A DNA stretch of 64,000 nt from NCBI RefSeq assembly GCF_011764445.1, contig NZ_BLPG01000001.1, positions 8,609,316 through 8,673,315 on the forward strand, in the 5' to 3' direction. The translations under genes were made by a program, and so were the position numbers. This DNA is from Phytohabitans rumicis (GTDB taxonomy: Bacteria > Actinomycetota > Actinomycetes > Mycobacteriales > Micromonosporaceae). Positions 18,259-27,112 of this stretch are shown here, piece by piece (position 1 is the stretch's first letter; every line of letters starts with the position of its first letter). The notes under the pieces are model-generated. The model was not told the DNA's origin. It saw only the letters and a program-made list of their open reading frames with translations, and ran no database searches.

Positions 18259-19556
18259 CCGACGTCGCCGTGGTCGGCGCCGGGCTGGCCGGCAGCCTGC
18301 TGGCCTGCTTCCTGGGCCGGCGCGGACACGAGGTGACCGTCTACGAGCGACGGTCGGATCCGCGTGCCGGCCGGGCCGAGCGGGGGCGCTCCATCAACCT
18401 GGCCCTGTCCGAGCGCGGCCTGGACGCGCTGCGCCGGGTCGGGCTCGACGGCGACGTGATGGCCGCGGCCCTGCCGATGCGCGGCCGGATGATCCACCCG
18501 ATCGATGGGCACCTGGACTTCCAGCCGTACAGTGTGGACGGTCGTCGGGCCATCAACTCGATCAGCCGCGGGGCGCTCAACAACGCGCTGCTCGACGCGG
18601 CCGCCGCCACACCCGGCGTGCGCCTCGTCTTCGAGCACCGGCTCGTCGGGCTCGACCCGCTGGTATTCGAGACGCCGCAGGGCAAGGTCGAGGCCGCCGC
18701 CGACGTCGTCCTCGGCGCCGACGGGGCCGGCAGCGCGGTCCGCGGCCAGCTGCTCGGGTACGGGATGCTGGACGAGTCGCTGGACTTCCTGGACCACGGG
18801 TACAAGGAGCTGACGATCCCCCCGTTGGGCAACGACTTCGCGCTCGACCCTGGCGCCCTGCACATCTGGCCGCGCGGCACCTCCATGATGATCGCGCTGC
18901 CCAACCCGGACCGGTCGTTCACCTGCACGCTCTTCTGGCCCAACGGCGGCACTGCCAGCTTCGCGTCGCTGAGCAGCCCGGCGGCGATCGAGCGGCACTT
19001 CAGCGTCCACTACCCGGATGTGCTCCCGCTGATGCCCAACCTGGTCGACGACTACCAGCACAACCCGGTCGGCAAGCTCGGCACCGTCCGGTGTGGACCA
19101 TGGCAGGTGGACGGTCGGCTGGCGCTGATCGGCGACGCCGCGCACGCCATCGTCCCGTTCTACGGCCAGGGCGCGAACTGCGCGTTCGAGGACTGCGTCG
19201 AGCTGGACCGCTGCCTGGCCGAGACCGGCGACGAGTGGGCGGACGCGCTGCCGCTGTTCGAGGCCCGCCGCCGGGAGAACGTGGAGGCGATCGCCCAGAT
19301 GGCGCTGGCCAACTTCGTGGAGATGCGGGACAAGGTGGCCTCCCCGCTCTTCCAGCTCGGCAAGAAGGTCGAGCACGCCCTGGAGCGCGCCCTGCCCGGC
19401 CGGTACGTCTCCCGCTACGAGCTGGTCTCGTTCACCACCACGCCGTACGCGGAGGTGCGCCGCCGGGTGCGCCGCCAGCACCAGGTGCTCGGCGCGGCCG
19501 TGGCGCTCGCCGCGGGTGCGGCCGCCGCCGCGCTGGGGAGGTCGGCATGGCGCTGA
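18255..19556 (+). CDS. kmo: kynurenine 3-monooxygenase
   Basis: A 433-residue FAD monooxygenase that turns kynurenine into 3-hydroxykynurenine. The FAD dinucleotide fold is [39 protein letters not shown] is diagnostic of the family, and the second FAD motif is [21 protein letters not shown]. The C-terminal end carries a hydrophobic Ala-rich segment ([17 protein letters not shown]), probably a membrane anchor as in eukaryotic and some bacterial KMOs. The ATG overlaps the kynU stop by four bases, and the gene overlaps nbaE by ten. Kmo lies after kynU, so 3-hydroxyanthranilate is the likely product of the pair. Confidence 0.97.
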   Translation: MTDVAVVGAGLAGSLLACFLGRRGHEVTVYERRSDPRAGRAERGRSINLALSERGLDALRRVGLDGDVMAAALPMRGRMIHPIDGHLDFQPYSVDGRRAINSISRGALNNALLDAAAATPGVRLVFEHRLVGLDPLVFETPQGKVEAAADVVLGADGAGSAVRGQLLGYGMLDESLDFLDHGYKELTIPPLGNDFALDPGALHIWPRGTSMMIALPNPDRSFTCTLFWPNGGTASFASLSSPAAIERHFSVHYPDVLPLMPNLVDDYQHNPVGKLGTVRCGPWQVDGRLALIGDAAHAIVPFYGQGANCAFEDCVELDRCLAETGDEWADALPLFEARRRENVEAIAQMALANFVEMRDKVASPLFQLGKKVEHALERALPGRYVSRYELVSFTTTPYAEVRRRVRRQHQVLGAAVALAAGAAAAALGRSAWR

Positions 19557-20986
19557 GGCACTTCGTCGGCGGGGAGTTCGTCGAGTCGGGCAAGACGTTC
19601 CCGACGTACAGCCCGGTGACCGGGGACCTCGTCACCGACGTGTGCGAGGCCGACCGGTCCACGGTGGACGCCGCGGTCGCCGCCGGCCGGGCCGCCCTCG
19701 CCGGCCCGTGGGGGCGCACCACCGAGCGGGACCGGGCGGCCGTGCTGCGCCGGGTCGCCGACGAGCTGGAGCGGCGCTTCGACGACCTGGTGGCCGCCGA
19801 GGTGGCCGACACCGGCAAGCCGGTCGCCCAGGCCCGCACGCTCGACGTGCCACGCGGCGCCGCCAACTTCCGGGCCTTCGCCGACATCGCGTCGAGCGCG
19901 CCGACCGAGTCGTTCGCCTCCGCCGGCGTGCTGAACTACGCGGTCCGCAAGCCGGTGGGCGTGGTGGCCGTCATCGTGCCGTGGAACCTGCCGCTGCTGC
20001 TGCTCACCTGGAAGGTGGCGCCGGCGCTGGCGTGCGGGAACGCCGTCGTCGTCAAGCCGTCCGAGGAGACGCCCTCCTCGGCGTCGCTGCTCGCCGAGGC
20101 GATGGCCGCGGCCGGCGTACCCGATGGGGTTTTCAATCTGGTGCACGGGTTCGGCCCGGACTCGGCCGGCGAGTTCCTGACCCGGCACTCAGGGATCGAC
20201 GCCATCACGTTCACCGGCGAGTCGGCCACCGGAGCCGCCATCATGCGGGCGGCGGCGGACGGGGTGAAGGCGGTCTCGTTCGAGCTGGGCGGCAAGAACG
20301 CCGGCCTGGTCTTCGCGGACGCCGACCTGACCGCGGCGGTGGACGGCTGCGCCCGGTCCAGCTTCTTCAACGGCGGCCAGGTCTGCCTGTGCACCGAGCG
20401 CCTCTACGTGCAGCGCCCGGTGTACGACGAGTTCGTGTCCCGCCTCGCCGAACGGGCCGGCGCGCTGGCGTACGGCTGGCCGCAGGACGAGGGCGTCACC
20501 ACGATGCCGATGATCTCGCGGCAGCACCGGGAGAAGGTGCTCTCCCACTACGCGCTGGCCCGCGCCGAGGGCGCCACGGTGGTGACCGGCGGCGGCGTGC
20601 CGTCGTTCGGGGACGCCCGGGACGGCGGCGCGTACGTCCAGCCGACCGTCCTCACCGGACTCCCGCCGGACGCCCGCACCAACCGGGAGGAGATCTTCGG
20701 CCCGGTCTGCCACGTCGCACCGTTCGACACCGAGGAGGAGGCGTACGCGCTCGCCAACGGCAGCGAGTACGGGCTCGCGGCGACGGTCTGGACGCGGGAC
20801 GTCGGGCGCGCGCACCGCGCCGGGGCCGCGCTGGAGGCCGGGCTGGTCTGGGTCAACACCTGGTTCCTGCGCGACCTGCGCACGCCGTTCGGCGGGATGA
20901 AGGCGTCCGGCGTGGGGCGCGAGGGCGGCGTGCACTCGCTGGCGTTCTACTCCGAGCTGACCAACGTCTGTGTGGACCTGTCATGA
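19547..20986 (+). CDS. nbaE: 2-aminomuconic-6-semialdehyde dehydrogenase
   Basis: A 479-residue aldehyde dehydrogenase. The NAD-binding and activating regions are [34 protein letters not shown] and [18 protein letters not shown] (general-base Glu). The catalytic Cys is in [14 protein letters not shown], and [10 protein letters not shown] closes the active site. The LCTER stretch after the catalytic Cys is as in 2-hydroxymuconic/2-aminomuconic semialdehyde dehydrogenases. Position in the operon, after KMO and before a RidA-type deaminase, supports oxidation of 2-aminomuconic semialdehyde to 2-aminomuconate. It overlaps kmo by 10 bp and nbaF by 4 bp. Confidence 0.92.
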   Translation: MALRHFVGGEFVESGKTFPTYSPVTGDLVTDVCEADRSTVDAAVAAGRAALAGPWGRTTERDRAAVLRRVADELERRFDDLVAAEVADTGKPVAQARTLDVPRGAANFRAFADIASSAPTESFASAGVLNYAVRKPVGVVAVIVPWNLPLLLLTWKVAPALACGNAVVVKPSEETPSSASLLAEAMAAAGVPDGVFNLVHGFGPDSAGEFLTRHSGIDAITFTGESATGAAIMRAAADGVKAVSFELGGKNAGLVFADADLTAAVDGCARSSFFNGGQVCLCTERLYVQRPVYDEFVSRLAERAGALAYGWPQDEGVTTMPMISRQHREKVLSHYALARAEGATVVTGGGVPSFGDARDGGAYVQPTVLTGLPPDARTNREEIFGPVCHVAPFDTEEEAYALANGSEYGLAATVWTRDVGRAHRAGAALEAGLVWVNTWFLRDLRTPFGGMKASGVGREGGVHSLAFYSELTNVCVDLS

Positions 20987-21381
20987 TCTTGGATGACAAA
21001 GCCAAGCCCCGCGGCCGCTTCCCGCACGTGAAGGTCGCCGGCGGGTTCGCGTTCGTCTCCGGCACGTCGAGCCGGCGCCCGGACAACACGATCGCCGGCG
21101 CCACTGTGGACGAACTCGGCACGACCACGTTGGACATCCGGGTGCAGACCCGGGCGGTCATCGAGAACGTCCGGGACATCCTGCGGGCCGTCGGCGCCAA
21201 CCTGGAGGACCTGACCCAGCTGACCACCTACCTGGTCAACATGAACGACTTCGGCGGCTACAACGAGGTGTACGCCGAGTACTTCGACGAGAGCGGCCCG
21301 GCGCGTACCACCGTCGCCGTGCACCAACTCCCGCACCCGCACCTGCTGATCGAGATGCAGGCCGTCGCACTTCTACCGTAG
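20983..21381 (+). CDS. nbaF: RidA-family 2-aminomuconate deaminase
   Basis: A 132-residue YjgF/YER057c/RidA-fold protein. The conserved beta core is [40 protein letters not shown] and [20 protein letters not shown], ending in [20 protein letters not shown]. The Arg that anchors the carboxylate in the RidA site lies in PARTTV. In nitrobenzoate and kynurenine operons such proteins hydrolyse 2-aminomuconate to 4-oxalocrotonate plus ammonia. The ATG overlaps the stop of the dehydrogenase. Confidence 0.88.
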   Translation: MILDDKAKPRGRFPHVKVAGGFAFVSGTSSRRPDNTIAGATVDELGTTTLDIRVQTRAVIENVRDILRAVGANLEDLTQLTTYLVNMNDFGGYNEVYAEYFDESGPARTTVAVHQLPHPHLLIEMQAVALLP

Positions 21382-21392
21382 GGGGTTTCGCC

Positions 21393-21917
21393 ATGTCCGA
21401 CGTCGCGCAGCCGGTGAGCTTCCCGGACTGGCTCAAGGACAACCAGCACCTGCTCAAGCCGCCGGTGGGCAACAAGCAGATGTTTCCCACCGGGGCGGAC
21501 TTCATCGTGATGGTCGTCGGCGGGCCCAACCAGCGCACCGACTTCCACGTCGACCCGTACGAGGAGTTCTTCTACCAGATCAAGGGCAACATGCACCTGA
21601 ACGTGATGACGCCGGACGGGCCGGACACCGTCCACATCAAGGAGGGCGACATGTGGGTGCTGCCCGGCAACATGCCGCACTCGCCGCAGCGCCCCGAGGT
21701 CGGCTCGGTCGGGCTGGTCGTCGAGCGGGTCCGCGAGGAGGGCACGCTGGAGAAGTTCCAGTGGTACTGCGCGGAGTGCGGCAACGTCGTCCACGAGGTG
21801 GAGCTCCAGGTGCGGGACATCGTGCAGGACCTGCCGCCGGTGTTCGGCGCGTTCTACGCCGACGAGCAGGCCCGCACCTGCGACAAGTGCGGCACGCTGC
21901 ACCCCGGTAAGGGATGA
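21393..21917 (+). CDS. nbaC: 3-hydroxyanthranilate 3,4-dioxygenase
   Basis: A 174-residue cupin, the bacterial length. The iron ligands are H52, E58 and H96 (FHVDPYEEFF; PGNMPHSPQRP). A second, rubredoxin-like iron site at the C-terminus is intact: CAEC (C126, C129) and CDKC (C163, C166). It cleaves the ring of 3-hydroxyanthranilate to 2-amino-3-carboxymuconic semialdehyde. It starts 11 bases after nbaF with a GGGG-rich ribosome-binding site and overlaps nbaD by four bases. Confidence 0.97.
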   Translation: MSDVAQPVSFPDWLKDNQHLLKPPVGNKQMFPTGADFIVMVVGGPNQRTDFHVDPYEEFFYQIKGNMHLNVMTPDGPDTVHIKEGDMWVLPGNMPHSPQRPEVGSVGLVVERVREEGTLEKFQWYCAECGNVVHEVELQVRDIVQDLPPVFGAFYADEQARTCDKCGTLHPGKG

Positions 21918-22933
21918 ACAGAGTCGTCGACGTGCACACGCACGTCGTACCCAAGGGCTGGCCGGATCTGAGCGTTGAGGCGGGCGGCACCGGCTGGCCC
22001 TGGCTGCGCCTCGACTCCGAGCGCGAAGCCATGATCATGGTGGGCGAGACCGAGTTCCGGCCGATCGGCGCGAACTGCTGGGACCCGCCCACCCGGCTGT
22101 CCGACATGGACGACGACGGCGTCGACGTCCAGGTGGTCTCGCCCACCCCGGTCTTCTTCTCATACGAGCGCCCGGCCGCCCAGGCCATCAAGGTCGCGCG
22201 CATCTTCAACGACCTGACGCTGGAGTGCGCCACGGCGGGCGGGCCGCGCCTGGTGCCGTTCTGCCAGGTGCCGCTGCAGGACCCGGACGCGGCCTGCGCG
22301 GAGCTGGACCGGTGCCTGGCCGCCGGGCACGCGGGCGTCGAGATCGGCAACCACGTCGGCGACCGCGACCTGGACGACCCGGGGATCGTGGCGTTCCTGC
22401 GGCACTGCGCCGAGGTGGGCGCGCCCGTCTTCGTGCACCCGTGGGACATGCCGGACGGGCCACGGCTGGACCGGTGGATGGCCCGCTGGTTGACCGGCAT
22501 GCCCGCGGAGACCCACCTGTCCGTGCTCGCGATGATCCTCGGCGGCGTCTTCGACGAGGTGCCCGAGACGCTGCGGCTGTGTTTCGCGCACGGCGGCGGG
22601 AGCTTCCCGTTCTGGCTGGGGCGGGCCGACAACGCCTGGCACCGCCGCGGCGACGTGGTCCGCGGCGGCTCCGCCTTCCCGCCCAGCCACTACATCGGAC
22701 GGTTCTGCGTGGACACCGTCGTGTTCGACCCGGCGGCCCTGCGGCTGCTGGTGTCGGTCGTGGGGGAGGACCACGTGCTGCTGGGCAGCGACTACCCGTA
22801 CCCGCTGGGCGAGCGGCCGGCCGGCCAGGTCATCCGCAAGGCGGACTTCCTGACCGACGCCCAGCGCGAGAAGCTGCTGTCCGGCAACGCGCACCGCTTC
22901 CTGGGGCTCACCGGTCCGACGCCGCCAGCGTGA
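21914..22933 (+). CDS. nbaD: 2-amino-3-carboxymuconate-6-semialdehyde decarboxylase
   Basis: A 339-residue amidohydrolase-fold decarboxylase (ACMSD). The metal ligands are the N-terminal HTH (H8 and H10 in VVDVHTHV), a His in VFVHPWDMP, and the Asp in LLGSDYPYPLGE. CFAHGGGSFPFWLGR is diagnostic of the ACMSD branch. It removes the carboxyl group of the NbaC product, giving 2-aminomuconic semialdehyde for NbaE. It is the last gene of the operon, and its end overlaps the 3' end of the convergent gene at 22908 by 26 bp. Confidence 0.96.
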   Translation: MNRVVDVHTHVVPKGWPDLSVEAGGTGWPWLRLDSEREAMIMVGETEFRPIGANCWDPPTRLSDMDDDGVDVQVVSPTPVFFSYERPAAQAIKVARIFNDLTLECATAGGPRLVPFCQVPLQDPDAACAELDRCLAAGHAGVEIGNHVGDRDLDDPGIVAFLRHCAEVGAPVFVHPWDMPDGPRLDRWMARWLTGMPAETHLSVLAMILGGVFDEVPETLRLCFAHGGGSFPFWLGRADNAWHRRGDVVRGGSAFPPSHYIGRFCVDTVVFDPAALRLLVSVVGEDHVLLGSDYPYPLGERPAGQVIRKADFLTDAQREKLLSGNAHRFLGLTGPTPPA

Positions 22934-23972
22934 CGCCCGCCTTGCCCGGCAGGGTGAGCACGACGCGGGACTCCCCGCTGACCGGGTTCAGCAGCACCAC
23001 GTCGGTCATCTCGTCGTCGCACCGGGTCAGCACGATCCCGTCGGTGGGCAGGTAGCCGATCAGCTGCCACTCGCCGGCCTGCTCGGGCACCTCGTGCCGG
23101 GCGATCATGTCGGTGGTGCCCAGGTCGTACTCCAGCAGCGCGGTCAGGTCCGGGCTGAACAGTCCGATGAGGACGGTGTTGCCGGGTCCGGCCACGACGG
23201 TGTGTCGCTGCCCGTCGGGCTCCACAGCGGACTCCTTGTCGCCCGCCGCGAGCTGGATCTCGGCCTTGGCTCCGGTCGCCGGGTCGTACCGGGTCAGCAG
23301 CAGCTGCTTGCCGGTCGTGAACGGGTCCGCCGTGTAGAGCACCTCGCCGCTGGGCAGCACCGCGTCGGCGAACCCGAACGGCACGTCCGACGTGCGCTGC
23401 TCGCCGGTGCGGGTGTCGAGGCGCAGATACCACTTCTGGCGCGGCTCTGTGCCGTCGGTCAGCAGTAGCCACCGGCTGTCCGTCGACCACACCACGCCGC
23501 CCATGCCGCCCGTCACCGTCCAGACTGTGTCGCCGGTCAGGTCGCGGACCAGATACTTGTCCGGCGACAGGCCGTAGCCCAGCCACCGGCCGTCCGGGGA
23601 CAGCTTTCCCGGGTTGGGCAGCGCGTACCGGCTCCCGTCGTCGGTGACGAGCCAGCTGCCGCAGGTGGCGTCGTCCACACAGGTGCTGTAGGCGAACGCG
23701 CCCCGGCCGACGGCGCCCGTCGCGGGCAGGGGCCGCGGCGGTGCGTCCGGCTCCGGCCATGCGGCCACGGGCGCCGGCGGTGGCGCGCTTGCCCCCAGGG
23801 CCGCGACCACGCCGCCGCCGAGCGAGACCGCGAGCACCGCGGCGGCTGCCATCAGCACGGTACGCCGGCGGCGGCGCCGTCCGGTCGCGGCGACCACGGC
23901 GTCGTAGCTGGCGTACGAGCCGGCTTCGGTCGACAGGTCGTCGAGGGCCTGCGACAGACGGTTGGTGGTCAC
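22908..23972 (-). CDS. membrane-anchored beta-propeller-like protein, sigma-factor partner
   Basis: A 354-residue protein of unknown function. About 30 N-terminal residues are cytoplasmic, followed by an Arg cluster and one helix (RRRRRRTVLMAAAAVLAVSL). A large extracellular part has repeated blade-like motifs (SPDGRWLGYGLSPD, WSTDSRWLLLTDG, LPSGEVLYTADP), suggesting a WD40/TolB-like beta-propeller. The GTG start overlaps the sigma-factor TGA by four bases. Coupled genes of this layout behind SigE-type sigma factors are common in actinomycetes. A sensor or anti-sigma-like role is inferred, and no zinc anti-sigma motif is visible. Confidence 0.75.
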   Translation of the reverse strand: MTTNRLSQALDDLSTEAGSYASYDAVVAATGRRRRRRTVLMAAAAVLAVSLGGGVVAALGASAPPPAPVAAWPEPDAPPRPLPATGAVGRGAFAYSTCVDDATCGSWLVTDDGSRYALPNPGKLSPDGRWLGYGLSPDKYLVRDLTGDTVWTVTGGMGGVVWSTDSRWLLLTDGTEPRQKWYLRLDTRTGEQRTSDVPFGFADAVLPSGEVLYTADPFTTGKQLLLTRYDPATGAKAEIQLAAGDKESAVEPDGQRHTVVAGPGNTVLIGLFSPDLTALLEYDLGTTDMIARHEVPEQAGEWQLIGYLPTDGIVLTRCDDEMTDVVLLNPVSGESRVVLTLPGKAGVTLAASDR

Positions 23973-24502
23973 GGGGTCACCTCCGGTGCGAAGTCGGCGA
24001 GCAGTTCCGGCGCGAGCGCGCGCAGCCGGTTGAGGGCGGCATGGGTCTGGGACTTCACGGTGCCGGTCGAGCAGCCCATGAGTTCGGCGGTCTGCGCCTC
24101 GGTCAGATCCTCGAAGAACCGCAGGACGATCACGGCGCGCTGCCGCGGCGGCAACGCGGCCAATGCCCGGCGCAGCCCTATCCGTCGTACCGCTGACTCG
24201 GCCTCGTCGCTCGGACCTGACGGCGGGCCGGCGGCGAGCACCTCGTCGGCGGCCGGGCCGCTGACCTCGAGGTAGCGGCGCCGGCGCCACCGCGAGGTGC
24301 GCTCGTTGACCATGACGCGGCGGACGTAGCCCTCCGGGTTGCCGCCGGCGAGGACCCGGCGCCAGTGCGCGGCCGTCTTGGTGAGCGCCTGCTGCAGCAG
24401 ATCCTCGGCGTGTTGGTGGTCGCCGGTCAGCAGGTACGCGGTGCGGGACAGCGAGGGGCCCCGGGTGAGCACGAACTCGCGCAGCCCTTCGTACCGATCC
24501 AT
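23969..24502 (-). CDS. SigE-family ECF RNA polymerase sigma factor
   Basis: A 177-residue group 4 sigma factor. Region 2 is FVLTRGPSLSRTAYLLTGDHQHAEDLLQ (residues 11-38), in which the TAYLLTGD block is characteristic of the actinobacterial SigE family. Region 4 is ALAALPPRQRAVIVLRFFED to EAQTAELMGCSTGTVKSQTH, holding the -35-binding helix-turn-helix. Transcription is toward the coupled membrane-protein gene. Upstream, on the opposite strand, lies a small gene with a TACTAC palindrome that might serve both directions. Confidence 0.95.
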   Translation of the reverse strand: MDRYEGLREFVLTRGPSLSRTAYLLTGDHQHAEDLLQQALTKTAAHWRRVLAGGNPEGYVRRVMVNERTSRWRRRRYLEVSGPAADEVLAAGPPSGPSDEAESAVRRIGLRRALAALPPRQRAVIVLRFFEDLTEAQTAELMGCSTGTVKSQTHAALNRLRALAPELLADFAPEVTP

Positions 24503-24561
24503 GCGCTGTTAAACGCGGGATGCCCCGGGAAGGTTGGCTGGCTTCCCTTGGGGGCGATGAC

Positions 24562-24578
24562 TACTACGAAATGTAGTA
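24562..24578. promoter_or_regulatory. TACTAC-N5-GTAGTA operator-like palindrome
   Basis: Perfect 6-bp arms TACTAC and GTAGTA around GAAAT, in a short AT-rich stretch between the divergent sigma gene and the small gene at 24592. The arms resemble BlaI/CopY-type operators (recalled pattern). No such regulator is encoded in the window. Confidence 0.45.
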
Positions 24579-24591
24579 ATACTCTGCTGGC

Positions 24592-24813
24592 GTGGCCACG
24601 CATAACGATCTTGCGCACCGAGTCGGGGGCATCGTGCACGCGGAGCGGGAACGGCTGGCGCGCCGCCGACCCGACCTGGACGCGGAGGACCTGGCGGCGG
24701 TGGAGGAAACCCTCTGGCGGATAGCCGACTACCTGGTCCTCCGGCACCTGCACCACGTGAGCGCGGATCCCATCGCCGTCGCGCGCCTGTGGGATCTCGG
24801 TCGGGGTTTGTGA
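24592..24813 (+). CDS. small conserved-looking protein, function unknown
   Basis: A 73-residue helical protein (GTG start at 24592). It opens MATHNDLAHRVGGIVHAERE and ends VLRHLHHVSADPIAVARLWD, with LGRGL before the stop. The VEETLWRIADYLVLRHLHH stretch faintly resembles the C-terminal dimerisation helix of glutamyl-tRNA reductase, but this may be chance. A palindrome and a TAATACT box lie just upstream, and its TGA falls inside a perfect 20-bp inverted repeat. This layout, with a promoter and a terminator of its own, supports a real gene. Confidence 0.6.
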   Translation: MATHNDLAHRVGGIVHAERERLARRRPDLDAEDLAAVEETLWRIADYLVLRHLHHVSADPIAVARLWDLGRGL

Positions 24814-24855
24814 ACGTTTCCTGCTGCTCCGGCGACAGGAAACGTTCACAAACCC
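24804..24855. terminator. perfect 20-bp inverted repeat between convergent genes
   Basis: Left arm GGGTTTGTGAACGTTTCCTG (24804-24823), right arm its exact complement (24836-24855), with a 12-base loop. It spans the stop codon of the small gene and faces the end of the GYD-domain gene, so it probably terminates both. Confidence 0.75.
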
Positions 24856-24872
24856 GCGAGTCGGGGGTGCGA

Positions 24873-25193
24873 CTAGGCGCCCGGGGCCGTGTAGTCGACT
24901 TTCTGGTGGGTTGCGGCGTCCACCTCCTCAGGAGTGAGCAGGACTACGGTCTTGGTGGTGGCGCCGCCGGCGGCGCCCACCGTGAAGGCCACCGCCGCGG
25001 CGGCCTTGTTGTCCGGCAGGTCGCAGATCACGAAGGCGTCGTCGTCGCCGAAGGCGAAGTAGAACGTATCCATGTGGCCGCCGACGCTCTCGGCCGTCTT
25101 GCGAACGGCGTCGGCGCGGCTGCTGCCACCGTTCTTGAGCACCCCGCGGAGCCCGTCGAGGGTGTAGCTCGCCTTGATCAGAAATTTGGGCAT
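24873..25193 (-). CDS. GYD domain protein
   Basis: A 106-residue protein of the GYD family (PF08734-like). The family pattern is MPKFLIKASYTLDGLRGVLK, SVGGHMDTFYFAFGDDDAFV and ICDLPDNKAAAAVAFTVGAA. These small ferredoxin-like-fold proteins have no settled function. AAGGACGG precedes the ATG at good spacing. It is monocistronic: a terminator hairpin follows, and a dispersed repeat lies upstream. Confidence 0.88.
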   Translation of the reverse strand: MPKFLIKASYTLDGLRGVLKNGGSSRADAVRKTAESVGGHMDTFYFAFGDDDAFVICDLPDNKAAAAVAFTVGAAGGATTKTVVLLTPEEVDAATHQKVDYTAPGA

Positions 25194-25320
25194 GGGATCA
25201 CCGTCCTTGAGTAGGCGGTGCCGGACCGCTACAGGACGGGTGTGGGCCCGGCGGTCTCGGAGCGCGTGCGCGATCCACCCTCCAGCCTCACCCCGGCGCG
25301 GTCAGGCCCGCAAGGGTTTG

Positions 25321-25406
25321 GCGTCGATCAAGGGTTTTGGCGTCGATCAAGGGCGAATGGTCGTGGTTTGGAGATCAATCCACGGCCGTTTGCCCTTGAT
25401 CGACGG
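25321..25406 (+). repeat. dispersed palindromic repeat, copy 2
   Basis: Two successive left arms (GCGTCGATCAAGGGTTTTGG, then GCGTCGATCAAGGGCGAATG) are followed by GAGATCAA and one right arm (ACGGCCGTTTGCCCTTGATC). The left/right differences in the stem are G-U compatible if read as plus-strand RNA. The copy contains the stop and last codons of the LtrA-like gene. Confidence 0.8.
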
Positions 25407-26600
25407 GGTCGGGGTCGGGGTCGGTGGGCGCGGGGGCGGGGTGGGTGCGGCGGGCGACCACGACCGTGACCGCGACCAGGAGGGCCAGCAGGGCGGCGAC
25501 CAGGGGAGCGGGGCGGGGGTCAGCGGGGCCACCAGGACCAGGACGGCGGTCAGCGGGTACGCGACGGTGCTCGGGCCGCGCTGGTGCGGCCACACGTGCA
25601 GCAGCCAGACGCTCACCAGGTACACCGTGACCGGTACCGCGACCGCGTAGCCGGTGGCGACCGAGCCCAGGTGGGACACGTGGATCTCGTGGTCGACGGC
25701 GACCGCGAGGCCGGCGCCGACCGCGGCCGCGGACGCGAAGATCAGGTAGTGGCCGTACCCCCAGAGGATGCCGGCCCGGAACGAGGTCAGCAGATCGTGG
25801 GCGGGCCGATCGAAGTAGAGCCACCACATCGCGAACACGACGACGATGCCGGCGCAGGCGAGCGTCAACAGCCCGGCGTCGCCGAGGTCCGCGTCCACGG
25901 CGGACTGGACGGCGATGCTCGCGGCCAGGATCGACTCGCCGAGCACGATGATGGTGAACAGGCCGTACCGCTCGGCGATGTGGTGCGGGTGCCAGGTGGT
26001 CTTCTGGAGCCGTTCGGCCCAGATGGGCACGGCGAGGTCGGCGAGGACGAGCAGCACGAAGCTGACCGTCAGCAGGCTGTCCGGCAGGTGGAGCCGCAGC
26101 ACCCAGCCGAGCTGCACCACCGTAATGCCGCCGGCGTACCGCAGCGCGGCCGACCGGCGCTCCGGGTCGGACCGGGCGACCCGCAGCCACTGCACCACCA
26201 TGGCCAGCCGCATCAGCACGTAGCCGTACGTGATGACGGTGAAGTCGGCGTCCTTGAACGCGCGCGGAACGCCGGCGGCCAGCACCAGCGCGCCGGCGAT
26301 CTGCACCAGCGTGGTGAGCCGGTAGATGTCGTCGTCGGTGTCGTACGCGGACGCGAACCAGGTGAAGTTCATCCACGCCCACCAGATCGCGAAGAACACC
26401 ATCAGGTAGCTGGGCACCGCGTGCCCGATGTGGTCTGCGGTGACGTCGTGGTGCAGCGCACCGGCCGCCTGCGCGACGGCGACCACGAAGCACAGGTCGA
26501 AGAAGAGCTCCAGCGGCGTGGCCACGCGGTGCGGCTGGTCGGGGTGGCGGGCCACCATCGGCCGGTACCAGGGCCGGCGGGTCGGTACGGGACGCGTCAC
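25375..26600 (-). CDS. low temperature requirement A (LtrA)-like membrane protein, one frameshift
   Basis: A protein of about 408 residues once one base is restored. The N-terminal VATPLELFFDLCFVVAVAQA is the LtrA family signature. Many helices follow (for example YLMVFFAIWWAWMNFTWFAS, IIVLGESILAASIAVQSAVD with the GES motif). At about 25503-25506 a G4 run lacks one base. After it the sequence continues in the next frame as LVAALLALLVAVTVVVARRT. The last residues (VDQGQTAVD) and the TGA are encoded inside dispersed repeat copy 2, so the repeat has supplied the C-terminus. LtrA proteins are membrane proteins of unclear function. Confidence 0.87.
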
Positions 26601-26652
26601 GCCGCCACCCTAAGGCGTCGCCCGGCCACCCCAAAGCGGAACCGGGCCGGCG

Positions 26653-26739
26653 CGCGCCGATCAAGGACTTTCGCGTCGATCAAGGGCATATGGTCGCGGA
26701 TCGGAGATCAAACCACGGCCATTCGCCCTTGATCGACGC
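26653..26739 (+). repeat. dispersed palindromic repeat, copy 3
   Basis: Outer left arm GCCGATCAAGG, inner left arm CGTCGATCAAGGGCATATGG, a GAGATCAA loop, and right arm CCATTCGCCCTTGATCGACG. The stem has more mismatches than other copies. It lies between the XRE gene and the LtrA-like gene, which run in the same direction. Confidence 0.8.
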
Positions 26740-26779
26740 CAAAAAAAGGGCACGGGAGCGCGGCAAGGGGGCGGGAGGG

Positions 26780-27028
26780 CTAGGCGGCGGCGTCCTCGAC
26801 CTGGGCCAAGGTGTCCAGGTCTAGGCGCAGCGCGCGGGCCAGCGCCACCACGGTGAAGAACGCCGGTGTCGCGATCGCCCCGCGCTCGATCTTGCGGAGG
26901 GTGTCGAGGCTGATCCCGGCGGCGAGGGCCACCTCGGCCGCGCTGCGCCGCCCGCGGGCACGCTGCAGGGCGAGGCCGAGCGCGCGGCCGCGCCGGCGTT
27001 CCGCCTCCGTCAACGGGGTCCTGACCAT
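26780..27028 (-). CDS. XRE-family helix-turn-helix protein
   Basis: An 82-residue single-domain DNA-binding protein. The Cro/C1-type helix-turn-helix is SAAEVALAAGISLDTLRKIE at about residues 29-48, followed by GAIATPAFFTVVALARALRL, as in short XRE regulators. It is divergent from the L-fucose-type operon with an AT-rich 84-bp gap and could influence it. LtrA lies downstream on the same strand beyond a repeat. Confidence 0.88.
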   Translation of the reverse strand: MVRTPLTEAERRRGRALGLALQRARGRRSAAEVALAAGISLDTLRKIERGAIATPAFFTVVALARALRLDLDTLAQVEDAAA

Positions 27029-27101
27029 GGTCAGATAATAGTCCTGGTATTAAAATACTCGCCATGCCGATGGTTTTGACGGCGCCGTAGTGACCTGGTA
27101 A

Positions 27102-27112
27102 ACATCCGATGT
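27102..27112. promoter_or_regulatory. ACATC-N-GATGT candidate GntR operator
   Basis: ACATCCGATGT abuts the ATG of the short-chain dehydrogenase gene. Short ACATC/GATGT palindromes fit FCD-type GntR regulators of sugar-acid operons (recalled). The GntR gene at 29078 is in the same operon, so autoregulation is plausible. Confidence 0.45.
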
